From NCBI RefSeq assembly GCF_014863585.1, contig NZ_CP062253.1, forward strand, positions 5,083,001 to 5,147,000: a stretch of 64,000 bases of DNA, given 5' to 3'. Below, piece after piece: positions 19,281 to 29,688 of this stretch. The notes below the pieces were generated by a model that saw only the letters and a list, made by a program, of their open reading frames with translations, did not search any database and had not been told where the DNA came from. Numbering within the stretch: position 1 is the stretch's first letter; every line of letters begins with the position of its first letter. Position numbers and translations under genes: made by a program. Origin of the DNA: Pseudomonas gozinkensis. Its GTDB lineage: Bacteria > Pseudomonadota > Gammaproteobacteria > Pseudomonadales > Pseudomonadaceae.

Positions 19281-22019
19281 TTACTGGATCTGCCCGTGGC
19301 AATGCTTGAATTTCTTGCCCGAGCCGCAGTAGCACAGTTCGTTGCGGCCCAGCTTCTGCTCGTTGCGAACCGGCGCGGTGGCGAGGGCCACATCGACCTC
19401 ATCACCGACCAGTGCTTCCGGCTGCTCCAGGCCCGGAGCCTCGGCGTGTTCGAACTGCATGCGAGCGGCCAGGGCTTCGGCTTCCTGACGCAGGCGCTGC
19501 TCTTCTTCGGCCGGATCTTCGCGGCGAACCTGAACGTGCGACAGCACACGGATCGAGTCGCGCTTGATCGAATCCAGCAGCTCGGCGAACAGCGTGAAGG
19601 ACTCGCGCTTGTATTCCTGCTTCGGGTTCTTCTGCGCGTAACCACGCAGGTGGATACCGTGACGCAGGTGATCCATGGTCGACAGGTGGTCTTTCCACAG
19701 GTCGTCCAGAACGCGCAGCACGATCTGCTTCTCGAAGGAGCGCAGTGCGTCGGCACCGGCCTGGTCTTCTTTCTCGTTGTACGCGGCGATCAGCTCGTTC
19801 ATCAGCTTCTCGCGCAGGGTTTCTTCGTACAGGTGATCGTCTTCGTCGAGCCATTGCTGGATCGGCAGCTTCACACCGAAGTCGCTGGCAATCGACGCTT
19901 CCAGACCGGCCACGTCCCACTGCTCTGGCAGCGATTGCGGCGGGATGTGCGCGCTGACGGTGGCGTTCAGTACGTCCTGACGGAAGTCGGCAATGGTTTC
20001 GCCGATGTTGTCCGCAGCCAGCAACGTGTTGCGCATGTGATAGATCACTTTACGCTGTTCGTTGTTGACGTCGTCGAACTCGAGCAGTTGCTTGCGAATG
20101 TCGAAGTTGCGGCCTTCAACCTTGCGCTGCGCCTTCTCGATGGCGTTGGTCACCATGCGGTGCTCGATCGCTTCACCGGACTGCATGCCCAGGGCTTTCA
20201 TGAAGTTCTTCACCCGGTCAGAGGCAAAGATGCGCATCAGGCTGTCTTCCAGCGACAGGTAGAAGCGGCTCGAACCGGCATCGCCCTGACGGCCGGCACG
20301 GCCACGCAACTGGTTGTCGATACGACGGGATTCGTGACGCTCGGACGCGATCACCTGCAGACCGCCGGACTCCAGCACTTGCTGGTGACGCTTCTGCCAG
20401 TCGGCCTTGATCTGGGCGATCTGCTCAGGGGTCGGGTTTTCCAGCGACGCGACTTCAACTTCCCAGTTGCCGCCCAACAGGATGTCGGTACCACGACCGG
20501 CCATGTTGGTAGCGATGGTCAGTGCGCCCGGACGACCGGCCTGTGCAATGATTTCAGCTTCTTTTTCGTGGAACTTGGCGTTCAGAACCTTGTGTTCGAT
20601 GCCTTCCTTCACGAGCAATGCGGACATGTGCTCGGAGGTTTCGATGGTCGCAGTACCCACCAGCACCGGACGGCCGGCGGCCATGCTTTCCTTGATGTCA
20701 TTGACGATCGCCGCATATTTCTCTTCGGCGGTCAGGAACACCAGGTCGTTGTAGTCCTTACGGGCCAACGGCTTGTTGGTCGGGATCACGATGACCGGCA
20801 GACCATAGATCTGGTGGAATTCGAACGCTTCGGTGTCGGCCGTACCGGTCATGCCGGACAGCTTGTCGTACAGACGGAAGTAGTTCTGGAACGTGGTCGA
20901 TGCCAGGGTCTGGCTCTCGGCCTGGATGTTCAGGTTTTCCTTGGCCTCGATGGCCTGGTGCAGGCCTTCGGACAGACGACGGCCCGGCATGGTACGACCG
21001 GTGTGCTCGTCGACCAGTACGACCTGACCGTCCTGCACGATGTATTCGACGTTGCGGTTGAACAGTTTGTGCGCACGCAGACCGGCGTAAACGTGAGTCA
21101 GCAGGCTCAGGTTGTGCGCCGAGTACAGGCTCTCGCCCTCGGCCAGCAGACCGATGCTGGTCAGTTGGTCTTCGATGAACTGGTGGCCAGCTTCGTTGAG
21201 TTCGACCTGACGGGTCTTCTCGTCAACGGTGAAATGGCCTTCCTGGGTGACGACACCCTCGACTTCTTCAACGTGCAGCTTGAGTTTCGGGATCAGCTTG
21301 TTGATCTCGATGTACAGCTTGGAGCTGTCCTCGGCCTGACCGGAAATGATCAGCGGAGTACGGGCTTCGTCGATGAGGATGGAGTCGACTTCGTCGATCA
21401 CGGCAAAGTTGAGTTCGCGCTGGAATTTCTCTTCCATGCTGAACGCCATGTTGTCGCGCAGGTAGTCGAAACCGAATTCGTTGTTGGTGCCGTAGGTGAT
21501 GTCGGCGGCGTAGGCCAGGCGTTTCTCTTCCGGCGGCTGGAACGGCGTCACGATGCCGACGGTCAGGCCGAGGAATTCATACAGCGGGCGCATCCAGTTG
21601 GCGTCACGGCGGGCCAGGTAGTCGTTCACGGTCACAACGTGCACGCCCTTGCCGGACAGCGCGTTGAGGTAAACACCCAGGGTACCCACCAGCGTCTTGC
21701 CTTCACCGGTACGCATTTCGGCGATCCGGCCCTCATGCAGGGTCATGCCACCGATCAGCTGGACGTCGAAGTGGCGCATGCCCATGACGCGCTTGCCGGC
21801 TTCGCGGGCGACCGCAAAGGCTTCCGGCAACAGCTTGTCGAGGGTCTCCCCCTTGGCAATGCGGTCCTTGAACTCTGCGGTCTTGGCGCGCAGTTGATCG
21901 TCCGAGAGGGCGACCATCTTCTCTTCGAAGGCATTGACGAGCTGCACCGTCTTGAGCATGCGTTTGACTTCACGCTCGTTCTTGCTTCCAAAAAGTTTCT
22001 TTAACAAAGGCGCAAACAT
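19281..22019 (-). CDS. secA: Preprotein translocase ATPase SecA
   Basis: 912 residues, the usual proteobacterial length. Visible features are the N-terminus [19 protein letters not shown], Walker [10 protein letters not shown], Walker B region [16 protein letters not shown], the [10 protein letters not shown] motif and the C-terminal zinc-binding [14 protein letters not shown] that contacts SecB. SecA drives secretory proteins through SecYEG. The frame is open 43 codons further upstream, but the family start is the ATG at 22019. Confidence 0.98.
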   Translation of the reverse strand: MFAPLLKKLFGSKNEREVKRMLKTVQLVNAFEEKMVALSDDQLRAKTAEFKDRIAKGETLDKLLPEAFAVAREAGKRVMGMRHFDVQLIGGMTLHEGRIAEMRTGEGKTLVGTLGVYLNALSGKGVHVVTVNDYLARRDANWMRPLYEFLGLTVGIVTPFQPPEEKRLAYAADITYGTNNEFGFDYLRDNMAFSMEEKFQRELNFAVIDEVDSILIDEARTPLIISGQAEDSSKLYIEINKLIPKLKLHVEEVEGVVTQEGHFTVDEKTRQVELNEAGHQFIEDQLTSIGLLAEGESLYSAHNLSLLTHVYAGLRAHKLFNRNVEYIVQDGQVVLVDEHTGRTMPGRRLSEGLHQAIEAKENLNIQAESQTLASTTFQNYFRLYDKLSGMTGTADTEAFEFHQIYGLPVIVIPTNKPLARKDYNDLVFLTAEEKYAAIVNDIKESMAAGRPVLVGTATIETSEHMSALLVKEGIEHKVLNAKFHEKEAEIIAQAGRPGALTIATNMAGRGTDILLGGNWEVEVASLENPTPEQIAQIKADWQKRHQQVLESGGLQVIASERHESRRIDNQLRGRAGRQGDAGSSRFYLSLEDSLMRIFASDRVKNFMKALGMQSGEAIEHRMVTNAIEKAQRKVEGRNFDIRKQLLEFDDVNNEQRKVIYHMRNTLLAADNIGETIADFRQDVLNATVSAHIPPQSLPEQWDVAGLEASIASDFGVKLPIQQWLDEDDHLYEETLREKLMNELIAAYNEKEDQAGADALRSFEKQIVLRVLDDLWKDHLSTMDHLRHGIHLRGYAQKNPKQEYKRESFTLFAELLDSIKRDSIRVLSHVQVRREDPAEEEQRLRQEAEALAARMQFEHAEAPGLEQPEALVGDEVDVALATAPVRNEQKLGRNELCYCGSGKKFKHCHGQIQ

Positions 22020-22181
22020 ATCGGCAGGATCTTCCACACTAAAGGGATGGAGGGCGGCCCCGTGAGCGTCGCCCGTGCAGCCCTCATGGCCGCATGCGAA
22101 CGAGCATTCTACCCGGAAACGGAAGTGAGGAAAGTGGGGATATTCCACGATGCTGGCACTGCGCTTTGACGGGGCTCACTT

Positions 22182-22209
22182 AAAATAGGGGCGTTTTGCT
22201 CAACTTCAA
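22182..22209 (-). promoter_or_regulatory. Candidate sigma-70 promoter of secA
   Basis: On the minus strand TTGAAG (22209-22204) and TATTTT (22187-22182) are separated by 16 bases. Transcription would start about 155 bases before the secA ATG. The rest of the 309-base secA/dciA divergent region (22020-22328) shows no other feature I can support. Confidence 0.4.
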
Positions 22210-22328
22210 GCCACACAGGGCAGAAGTTAGTCGTTGATTTAATGGGCAAAGCGCAGGCAAAAGCAATGGGCGGGTGAATAAGGGGCTTTCTGCTACCATG
22301 GCGACTCTGTTTCTTCAGGTGTTCGATC

Positions 22329-22784
22329 ATGGCATTTCGCCCTCTCACAGCCAGAGCGCCCGCCGTTCTGCTACGCGAAGCCAGGCCGCTGAAAGCCATC
22401 CTCGGTCATGCCCAGCGCCTGGCCCATCTGCAACGTTTGCTCGAAAGCCAGTTGCAACCCGCCGCCCGTGAACACTGCCACGTAGCCAAGTGGCGCGAAG
22501 GCGAATTGTTGCTGGTCGTCACTGACGGTCATTGGGCCACACGCCTGCGCTACCAGCAGAAACGCCTGCAACGGCAACTGCAGATGTTCGACGAGTTCGC
22601 CAATCTGACGCGGATCAAGTTCGCCGTGCGGCCACCGACCGTCCAGCGCGCGGCGACCGGGCATACGATCGACCTGTCGACGGATGCAGCGGCGACGATC
22701 CAGGCCACCGCCGACGGGATCAGCGATCCGAATCTGCGGGCGGCACTGGAACGACTGGCGGCCCACGCCAGACCCAAAACCTGA
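22329..22784 (+). CDS. DciA-like helicase loader (DUF721)
   Basis: 151 residues; the N-terminal 100 resemble the DUF721/DciA family (LERLLESQLQP-like helix, then VAKWREGELLLVVTDGHWATRLRYQ). DciA loads the replicative helicase DnaB in bacteria lacking DnaC. It is divergent from secA, the usual location in Pseudomonas. In P. aeruginosa lpxC lies next; here the neighbour is instead a convergent HerA-like gene 11 bases away. Confidence 0.87.
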   Translation: MAFRPLTARAPAVLLREARPLKAILGHAQRLAHLQRLLESQLQPAAREHCHVAKWREGELLLVVTDGHWATRLRYQQKRLQRQLQMFDEFANLTRIKFAVRPPTVQRAATGHTIDLSTDAAATIQATADGISDPNLRAALERLAAHARPKT

Positions 22785-22795
22785 GCCTTTTTTGT

Positions 22796-24283
22796 TCAGC
22801 GGCGTTTGCTGCCGCCGAGCAATGAGCCCATCAGGCCGCGCACCAACTGTTTACCCAGCGAGTTCGCCGCCTGACGCATCGCGGACTTGAGCGCCTGCCC
22901 CGCCGCCGTACCCAGAAACTCCCCAGCCTTGTCCGCGAGGCTCGGCTCTTCAGCCACCGGTTTACCCGGCGCCGTATCAGCCTCCGGCGCCAGCCCCTTG
23001 CGGCCCATCAGGATTTCATAGGCCGATTCCCGGTCGATCGGCTTGTCATAACGGCCCTTGAACGGTGAGCCGGCGATCAGCATTGTGCGCTCGGTCTCGG
23101 TCAACGGCCCGATCCGCGATTGCGGCGGCGCCACCAACACCCGCTGAACCATTTCCGGTGTGCCCTTCTCTTGCAAGGTGCCGACCAGGGCTTCGCCAAT
23201 CCCGAGTTCAGTAAGCACCGACAACGTGTCGAACGCCGGATTCGGCCGGAAGCCGTCCGCCACCGCTCGCAGGGATTTCTGCTCCTTGGCGGTGAACGCG
23301 CGCAGGCCGTGCTGGATCCGCAGCCCCAGTTGCGCCAGTACATCGTCCGGCAGGTCGCCCGGTGACTGGGTGACGAAATACACACCTACGCCTTTGGAAC
23401 GGATCAGCCGTACCACTTGCTCCAGCCGCTCCTGCAATGCCTTGGGCGTGTCGCCGAACAACAAATGCGCCTCATCGAAAAACAGCGCCAGCAGCGGTTT
23501 GTCGGCATCGCCGCGCTCCGGCAATTGCTCGAACAGCTCGGCCAGCAGCCACAGCAGGAAGGTCGCGTAGACCTTCGGCGCCTCATGCACCAGACGACTG
23601 GCGTCGAGCAGATGGATGCGCCCGCGACCGTCGGCGGTCGGTTGCAGAATATCTTCCAGTTGCAGCGCCGGTTCGCCGAACAACGCTTCCGCGCCCTGCT
23701 GTTCCAGCGTCGCCAGACGCCGCAACAGCGCCTGACTGGAACCGGTAGTGAACAGCGCGGCGTCTTCGCCCAGCAGCTGCGGATTGTCCTTGAGGTGATT
23801 GAGCAGCGCTTTCAGGTCTTTGAGATCCAGCAGCAACAGGCCTTCGCGATCCGCCACCTTGAAGGCTGCATACAGCGCCGATTGCTGGCTGTCGGTCAGC
23901 TCCAGCAGGGCGCCGATCAGCAGCGGACCCATTTCACTCAGCGTGGTGCGTAGCGGATGACCGGACTGTCCGTGAATGTCCCACAAAGTTACGGGATACG
24001 CCTGAGGCGTGTGTTTGAGCCACGGCATGCCGGCGATGCGCTCGGCGATCTTGCCCTGGGGGTTGCCGGCGGCACCGAGGCCGCACAAGTCTCCCTTGAC
24101 GTCGGCGGCGAACACCGCGACCCCGGCATCGCTGAACGCCTCGGCCAGACGCTGCAAAGTCACGGTCTTGCCGGTACCGGTGGCCCCGGCCACCAGCCCG
24201 TGACGGTTGGCCAGGCGCATGGCCTGGGCAATCGGTTGCCCGGCGAGGTCGGCGCCGATAACGAGTTGCGAAGATTCAGGCAT
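22796..24283 (-). CDS. HerA-like / YjgR-type ATPase (DUF853)
   Basis: 495 residues from the ATG at 24283, which has GGGTGA just upstream; a TTG four codons earlier is less likely. Walker A GATGTGKTVT is near residue 35, Walker B is LLALFFDEAHLLF, and VYFVTQSPGDLP is a sensor region. The C-terminus is a low-complexity Gly/Ala/Arg tail. YjgR-like proteins are HerA/FtsK-superfamily ATPases of unknown function. The gene converges on dciA. Confidence 0.88.
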   Translation of the reverse strand: MPESSQLVIGADLAGQPIAQAMRLANRHGLVAGATGTGKTVTLQRLAEAFSDAGVAVFAADVKGDLCGLGAAGNPQGKIAERIAGMPWLKHTPQAYPVTLWDIHGQSGHPLRTTLSEMGPLLIGALLELTDSQQSALYAAFKVADREGLLLLDLKDLKALLNHLKDNPQLLGEDAALFTTGSSQALLRRLATLEQQGAEALFGEPALQLEDILQPTADGRGRIHLLDASRLVHEAPKVYATFLLWLLAELFEQLPERGDADKPLLALFFDEAHLLFGDTPKALQERLEQVVRLIRSKGVGVYFVTQSPGDLPDDVLAQLGLRIQHGLRAFTAKEQKSLRAVADGFRPNPAFDTLSVLTELGIGEALVGTLQEKGTPEMVQRVLVAPPQSRIGPLTETERTMLIAGSPFKGRYDKPIDRESAYEILMGRKGLAPEADTAPGKPVAEEPSLADKAGEFLGTAAGQALKSAMRQAANSLGKQLVRGLMGSLLGGSKRR

Positions 24284-24471
24284 TTGGTCACCCAATGGTT
24301 AATCTTTGATCGAACATGGCCGATAGCTAAAGGTGACAGATGCGACTGACATCCGCATCGGAGATTTCCCTAAGGAGAAGCGGAAATACCTGCTTGTACC
24401 CATCAAGCCTACCTGGCGAGTATCAATAGAAGCACGCCCTGAATAATAAGACCTTAGCGGAACCCCAGGCC

Positions 24472-26361
24472 ATGAACAAAAATCTGCGTTTCAGCCATAA
24501 AATCCTGTTTGCCGCCGCCCTCATCGTCATTGCCGCCTTTGCCTCGTTCACGCTGTACAACGACTGGCTGCAGCGCAATGCGATCCGCGAGGACCTGGAC
24601 AATTACCTCAACGAGATGGGCGAGGTCACCGCCGACAACATCCAGACCTGGCTCAGCGGGCGCATCCTGCTGATCGAGAACGCGGCCCAGAATATCGCCA
24701 TCAATCCCGAGCCTTCCGCTGTTGCCAGCCTACTGGAACAGAAAGCCCTGACGTCGACCTTCATGGCGTCCTACCTCGGCGATGCCACCGGGCACTTCAC
24801 CATCCGCCCGGATGCGAAGATGCCGGACGGTTTCGATCCGCGGGTTCGCCCTTGGTATAAAGGCGCCGAAGGCAGCAGCACCTCGACCCTGACCGAACCG
24901 TACATCGACGCCTCCACCGGCCAGACCATCATTTCCATCGCCACCGCCGCGAAAAAGGCCGGTCAGAGCGTCGGCGTGGTGGGCGGCGACCTGAGCCTGC
25001 AAACCCTGATCAACACCCTCAGCGCCCGGGACTTCTCCGGTATGGGTTACGCGTTCCTGGTCAGCGCCGACGGCAAGATCCTGGTGCATCCGGACAAGGC
25101 TCTGGTGATGAAATCACTGAAGGAAGCCTATCCGCAGGACACCCCGCGCATCAGCAGCGACTTCAGCGAAGTCACCGTCGACGGCAAGACCCGTATCGTC
25201 ACCTTCACCCCGATCGAGGGCCTGCCGTCGGTGAACTGGTATATCGGCCTGTCGGTGGACAAGGACAAAGCCTTCTCGATGCTCAGCGAATTCCGCACTT
25301 CGGCGGTGATCGCGACCGTGATTGCGGTGGCGATCATCATCGCCCTGCTCGGCATGCTGATCCGCATCCTGATCCAGCCGCTGCACGTGATGACCCGCGC
25401 CATGGAAGACATCGCCGACGGCGAAGGCGACCTGACCAAGCGCCTGACCATCCAGAACCAGGACGAATTCGGCGTGCTCGGCACCGCGTTCAACCGTTTC
25501 GTCGAACGTATTCACGGCTCGATCCGCGAAGTGTCGTCGGCCACCGGGCAAGTCAACGAAGTCGCCCTGCGGGTGGTCGCGGCCTCGAACTCGTCGATGT
25601 ACAACTCCGACCAGCAAGCGTCGCGCACCAACAGCGTGGCCGCCGCGATCAACCAGCTCGGCGCCGCCGCCCAGGAAATTGCCCGCAACGCTGCACAAGC
25701 CTCGACCCAGGCCAGTGACGCCCGTGGTCTGGCCGAAGATGGTCAGCAAGTGGTGGATCGCAGCATCAAGGCGATGAATCAACTGTCGAGCATGCTCAGC
25801 GCATCGAGCACCAATATCGAATCGCTGAACAGCAAGACCGTGAACATCGGCCAGATCCTGGAAGTGATCACCAGCATTTCCCAGCAGACCAATCTGCTGG
25901 CGCTCAACGCGGCCATCGAAGCGGCCCGTGCCGGTGAAGCCGGTCGCGGTTTTGCGGTTGTAGCGGACGAGGTGCGCAACCTCGCCCACCGCACCCAGGA
26001 ATCGGCGCAACAGGTGCAGACCATGATCGAGGAACTGCAAGTCGGGGCCCGTGAATCCGTCAGCACCATGAGCGACAGCCAGCGCCACAGCCAGGACAGT
26101 GTGGACATCGCCAACCTCGCCGGCGAACGCCTGAACAGCGTGACCCAGCGCATTGGCGAAATCGACGGAATGAACCAGTCGGTCGCCACCGCCACCGAGG
26201 AACAGACCGCCGTGGTCGAGTCGATCAACGTGGATATCACCGAGATCAATACGCTGAACCAGGAAGGTGTCGAGAACCTGCAGGCGACATTGCGTGCCTG
26301 TTCCGATCTGGAACAGCAGGCTTCGCGATTGAAGCAACTGGTTGGCAGCTTCCGGATTTAA
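24472..26361 (+). CDS. Methyl-accepting chemotaxis protein, PctA-type amino-acid receptor
   Basis: 629 residues. TM1 is near 10-30, a double-Cache periplasmic domain spans about 31-275, TM2 near 277-300, then HAMP and the signalling hairpin with tip [17 protein letters not shown]. The ligand site has Arg126 and Trp128 in RVRPWY, Tyr144 in TEPYID and Asp173 in VVGGD, the amino-acid motif of PctA/B/C; position 121 is Phe where PctA has Tyr. It ends in [10 protein letters not shown] and has no CheR-tethering pentapeptide. The neighbours match the P. aeruginosa pctB-PA4311 region. Confidence 0.94.
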   Translation: MNKNLRFSHKILFAAALIVIAAFASFTLYNDWLQRNAIREDLDNYLNEMGEVTADNIQTWLSGRILLIENAAQNIAINPEPSAVASLLEQKALTSTFMASYLGDATGHFTIRPDAKMPDGFDPRVRPWYKGAEGSSTSTLTEPYIDASTGQTIISIATAAKKAGQSVGVVGGDLSLQTLINTLSARDFSGMGYAFLVSADGKILVHPDKALVMKSLKEAYPQDTPRISSDFSEVTVDGKTRIVTFTPIEGLPSVNWYIGLSVDKDKAFSMLSEFRTSAVIATVIAVAIIIALLGMLIRILIQPLHVMTRAMEDIADGEGDLTKRLTIQNQDEFGVLGTAFNRFVERIHGSIREVSSATGQVNEVALRVVAASNSSMYNSDQQASRTNSVAAAINQLGAAAQEIARNAAQASTQASDARGLAEDGQQVVDRSIKAMNQLSSMLSASSTNIESLNSKTVNIGQILEVITSISQQTNLLALNAAIEAARAGEAGRGFAVVADEVRNLAHRTQESAQQVQTMIEELQVGARESVSTMSDSQRHSQDSVDIANLAGERLNSVTQRIGEIDGMNQSVATATEEQTAVVESINVDITEINTLNQEGVENLQATLRACSDLEQQASRLKQLVGSFRI

Positions 26362-26518
26362 AGCCGCTCTGCCGGTCGTCTTCGTCGTTCACAACTATCC
26401 GACGAAGACGACCGACATCCCTCCGAAACCGGCCTTGCACCCCACCGCGAAACCCCGACCGAACATCTATTCTTGATAAAGGTCAACCAAGGGAGATCAA
26501 CGCGGAGGGACGTTCACC

Positions 26519-27631
26519 GTGCATATCGCCGACATCACCATGTTCTACGCCCCGGCCAGCGGCGGCGTGCGCACCTATCTGGATGCCAAGCACCGTCGGC
26601 TGGGGGTCAAACCCGGTATCCGCCACAGCCTGCTGATTCCCGGCGCGCATTTCGGCGAACGTGATGGCGTCTACACAGTTCCCGCCCCCGCTCTGCCCTT
26701 CGGCAAAGGCTATCGTTTTCCCCTGCGCCTGGCCCCTTGGCGAAACGTCCTGCAGGACCTGCAACCCGATCTGATCGAAGTCGGCGATCCGTACCTCACC
26801 GCTTGGGCCGCGCTCGATGCGCGGCGACAACTGGACGTGCCGGTGATCGGTTTCTATCACTCGGACCTGCCGCTGTTGGTCGGCAACCGCATGGGCCACT
26901 GGGTCACGCCGAATGTCGACGCGTATGTGCGCAAGTTGTACGGCAATTTCGACCGGGTGCTGGCGCCCAGCCAGGTCATGGCCGACAAGCTCAGCGGACT
27001 GGGTGTGCGCAATGTCTTCGTACAGCCGCTGGGCGTAGACCTGCACACCTTCCACCCGAATGCCCGTGACGCCGGATTGCGCAGCGAACTGGGGATCGCC
27101 GAGGACACGCGCCTGCTGATCTTTGCCGGCCGCGGCTCCAAGGAGAAAAACCTGCCGGTGCTGCTCGATTGCATGAAACGCCTCGGCCCGCGTTATCACT
27201 TGTTGCTGGTTGGCTCGTCGATGCCGGCGTCCGTCCCGGACAACGTCAGCGTGATCGACCGGTTCTGCCCGGCCGCGCAGGTCGCGCGGCTGATGGCCAG
27301 TGCCGATGCGCTGATTCACGCCGGCGATCAGGAAACCTTCGGTCTGGTCATCCTGGAGGCCATGGCCTGCGGCATTCCGGTGGTGGCGGTGGCGGCCGGG
27401 GCGTTCGAGGAAATCGTCAATGAATCCTGCGGCCTGCTCTGCGCGCCGAACAATTCGCAAGCCATGGCCAATGCCGTGCGCGAGCTGTTCAGTCGCGGGA
27501 CTGACGTACTCGGTCAACAGGCACGGCAACATGTCGAACGGCATTACGCTTGGGACACCGTGGTCGACAGCCTGCTGGGGCATTACCACGCCGTACTTGG
27601 CGATTCGGTTCCCCGGGTGGCCAATGGCTGA
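26519..27631 (+). CDS. GT4-family glycosyltransferase
   Basis: 370 residues with a GT-B fold: N-terminal domain with the glycine-rich APASGGVRTYL loop, and C-terminal domain with FAGRGSKEKNLPVLLD and the EX7E motif in ETFGLVILEAMACGIPV. It should move a sugar from a nucleotide donor, probably to a lipid or glycan. GTG start with GGAGGG nine bases upstream. It overlaps the next gene by eight bases and begins a three-gene operon (glycosyltransferase, deacetylase-like, flippase-like). Confidence 0.9.
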   Translation: MHIADITMFYAPASGGVRTYLDAKHRRLGVKPGIRHSLLIPGAHFGERDGVYTVPAPALPFGKGYRFPLRLAPWRNVLQDLQPDLIEVGDPYLTAWAALDARRQLDVPVIGFYHSDLPLLVGNRMGHWVTPNVDAYVRKLYGNFDRVLAPSQVMADKLSGLGVRNVFVQPLGVDLHTFHPNARDAGLRSELGIAEDTRLLIFAGRGSKEKNLPVLLDCMKRLGPRYHLLLVGSSMPASVPDNVSVIDRFCPAAQVARLMASADALIHAGDQETFGLVILEAMACGIPVVAVAAGAFEEIVNESCGLLCAPNNSQAMANAVRELFSRGTDVLGQQARQHVERHYAWDTVVDSLLGHYHAVLGDSVPRVANG

Positions 27632-28400
27632 ATCTCACGAGCGCCCGACGCTGATGCTGGTGCTGCATGACGTGGCGCCCTCCACATGGGCCGATTATCG
27701 AGAATTCGTCGAAACCGTCGACCGTTTGGGCAACGTCCCGATGACGTGGCTGGTGGTTCCGGACTTCCATCGACACGACGCACTTGAGGCCCATCCGGGG
27801 TTTTGTCGAATGCTCGACGAGCGCGTCGCACGCGGCGATGAACTGGCCCTGCACGGTCAATTTCATGAAGACACCGAGCCCGGTCCGCGCACGGTGCGCG
27901 ACTGGTTCATGCGGCGGGTCTACACCCATGAAGGCGAGTTTTATCAGTTGTCCCGTGAAGCCGCCCTCGCCCGCCTGCGCCCGGGCATCGATCTGTTTCG
28001 GCGCCACGACTGGCCGCTGCACGGTTTCGTCGCCCCGGCCTGGTTGATGAGCGCCGGCACCCGCCAGGCACTGCGCGAATTACCGCTGCGCTACACCAGC
28101 GATCCGCAGCATCTTTATCACTTACCGGATTTCTCCGCGGTCGAGGCCCCGGGACTGGTCTGGAGCGCGCGCAGCGCCTGGCGTCGAGGGGTGTCGAGGG
28201 TCGTCAGCGAACAACGGGAGCAGCGCTGGCGTCAGGCGCCGGTGATTCGTCTAGGCTTGCATCCGGTGGACATGCGCCACCGGTTTTCCCGGGATTACTG
28301 GTGGCGCACCCTTGAACGACTGCTGGCGGACGGACGCGTGCCCATGACCAAAATCGACTGGCTGACACGCCAGCGCACTCAAGCCGAGCGTGCCGCTTGA
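27624..28400 (+). CDS. DUF2334 / polysaccharide-deacetylase-like protein
   Basis: 258 residues starting MAESHERPTLMLVLHDVAPS. HD in LVLHDVAP and the ELALHGQFHE segment (His ligands) resemble the NodB/DUF2334 metal-dependent deacetylase fold; IRLGLHPVDMRH near the C-terminus would add another His. It probably removes an acyl group from a sugar. The upstream open frame (from 27420) lies inside the glycosyltransferase and is not used. Its stop TGA overlaps the TTG start of the next gene. Confidence 0.86.
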   Translation: MAESHERPTLMLVLHDVAPSTWADYREFVETVDRLGNVPMTWLVVPDFHRHDALEAHPGFCRMLDERVARGDELALHGQFHEDTEPGPRTVRDWFMRRVYTHEGEFYQLSREAALARLRPGIDLFRRHDWPLHGFVAPAWLMSAGTRQALRELPLRYTSDPQHLYHLPDFSAVEAPGLVWSARSAWRRGVSRVVSEQREQRWRQAPVIRLGLHPVDMRHRFSRDYWWRTLERLLADGRVPMTKIDWLTRQRTQAERAA

Positions 28401-29395
28401 GCCGCGGCATTCTGTTGCTGATCGGCCTGCTGGTGGCCGTGGCGGTCCCTGTCCTGCTCGGGGGCGGCGAGACCTGGGGACGCCTGCAGGCGTTTCCGCT
28501 GCGCTGGCTGTTGATCATGTTCGCCATGGTTCTGCTGTGCTGGGGCATCAACACCTTGCGCCTGCGGCTGTTGCTCGGCGATCAACGAGACCGGGTCACG
28601 CCCGTCAAAAGCCTTGGGGTGGTGATGGCCGCCGAATTTGCCTGGTGCGCCACGCCCGGTGGCAGCGGAGGGCCGTTGACCATCATGGCCCTGCTGGCCC
28701 GCAGCGGCGTGCGCCCGGCCCGGGGCAGCGCCGTGTTTGCTATGGATCAGTTGAGTGATCTGCTGTTTTTTCTCTGCGCCCTGAGCGGGATCCTGATCTA
28801 CGCGCTGTTCCAGCATCTCAGCGACCGTATGGAATGGCTGCTGATCGTCAGCGCCCTGTCGCTGACCGGCGGCCTGTTCAGTTGCGTGCTGGTCGCGCGC
28901 TATCACCGTCGACTGATCTGCCTGAGCGGACGCCTGTTGGCCAGGATGAATGTCGAACCCCGCACCCGACGGCGCTGGGCGCGGCAGTTGCTGCACTTTC
29001 TGGCCGCTTTCACCGATGCGCTGAAATTGCCGTGGCAGACATTGATCAAGGTGTTCGTCCTGACCTGCGTGCATTGGTCGTTGCGTTACAGCGTGCTGTA
29101 TCTGGCGTTGCGTGGGCTGGGGGCGGATGTGCAATGGGCCTGGACGTTTCTGATCCAGATGCTTTCGCTGGGTGCTGGGCAATTCAGCCTGTTGCCGGGC
29201 GGTGCCGGTGCGGCGGAATTGACCTCGGCGGCGCTGCTGGCGCCGATGGTCGGCAAATCGACCGCGGCGGCGGCGATCCTGATCTGGCGGGTGGTGACGT
29301 ATTACTTCTATCTGCTGGTGGGTGGCCCGGTGTTTCTATTGATGCTGGGCCGGCCGCTGCTGAAAAAACTGCTGAGCGTCAGACAGGCTTCTTGA
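28397..29395 (+). CDS. Lysylphosphatidylglycerol synthase-type transmembrane protein (UPF0104)
   Basis: 332 residues with about eight hydrophobic helices and the family segment PGGSGGPLTIMALLAR; the C-terminal part has LSLGAGQFSLLPGGAGAAE. This is the MprF/AglD-like membrane domain found with glycosyltransferases and thought to move lipid-linked sugars. It has a TTG start at 28397 overlapping the TGA of the previous gene. No nearer ATG exists before residue 41, so translational coupling is likely. Confidence 0.85.
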   Translation: MSRGILLLIGLLVAVAVPVLLGGGETWGRLQAFPLRWLLIMFAMVLLCWGINTLRLRLLLGDQRDRVTPVKSLGVVMAAEFAWCATPGGSGGPLTIMALLARSGVRPARGSAVFAMDQLSDLLFFLCALSGILIYALFQHLSDRMEWLLIVSALSLTGGLFSCVLVARYHRRLICLSGRLLARMNVEPRTRRRWARQLLHFLAAFTDALKLPWQTLIKVFVLTCVHWSLRYSVLYLALRGLGADVQWAWTFLIQMLSLGAGQFSLLPGGAGAAELTSAALLAPMVGKSTAAAAILIWRVVTYYFYLLVGGPVFLLMLGRPLLKKLLSVRQAS

Positions 29396-29555
29396 GGTCA
29401 TCCTCTTCGTCCTTGAGTTGTTCCCACAGTTCGGCAGCGCCGGGAAACTCCGTGCCGTCCTCCGGGCTCAAGTCATCCGGGTCATAGCGGCTCAGGCAGC
29501 CCTCGCCCAGGGTGGCGGGTGCTTTGGAAGTGGCTTTGTCCAGTGGATCGCTCAT
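29379..29555 (-). CDS. Small conserved acidic protein
   Basis: 58 residues (MSDPLDKATSKAPATLGEG, then YDPDDLSPEDG and an acidic WEQLKDEEDDLKKP tail). It has a good site, GAGGAAA, before the ATG at 29555. I recall similar short proteins in Pseudomonas but no function. A longer in-frame extension runs through the repeat at 29581 and is not credible. Its stop overlaps the flippase-like gene by 17 bases on the opposite strand. Confidence 0.7.
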   Translation of the reverse strand: MSDPLDKATSKAPATLGEGCLSRYDPDDLSPEDGTEFPGAAELWEQLKDEEDDLKKPV

Positions 29556-29580
29556 CGGAATTTCCTCAAGGTCCGTGGAA

Positions 29581-29680
29581 CGTTCCCATGCTCTGCGGGG
29601 GAACGCAGCCCGGGACGCTGCGCGTCCCAAAGCAGACGCGCAGCGCCTGAAGAGGCGTTCCCACGCGGAGCGTGGGAACG
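29581..29680. repeat. Composite palindromic repeat, CGTTCCCA type
   Basis: About 100 bases made of three nested palindromes: 29581-29605 (CGTTCCCA...GGGAACG), 29611-29628 (GGGACGC / GCGTCCC) and 29655-29680 (GTTCCCACGC / GCGTGGGAAC). It fills the gap between purU and the small acidic gene. The type differs from the REP units elsewhere in the window. Confidence 0.75.
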
Positions 29681-29688
29681 ATCCTGAA

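Noticed and set aside
19161..22004. A 947-codon open frame on the plus strand opposite secA
   Set aside because: It is the antisense shadow of secA in GC-rich DNA: no ribosome binding site, no known family, and His/Gln/Val-rich composition typical of reverse frames.
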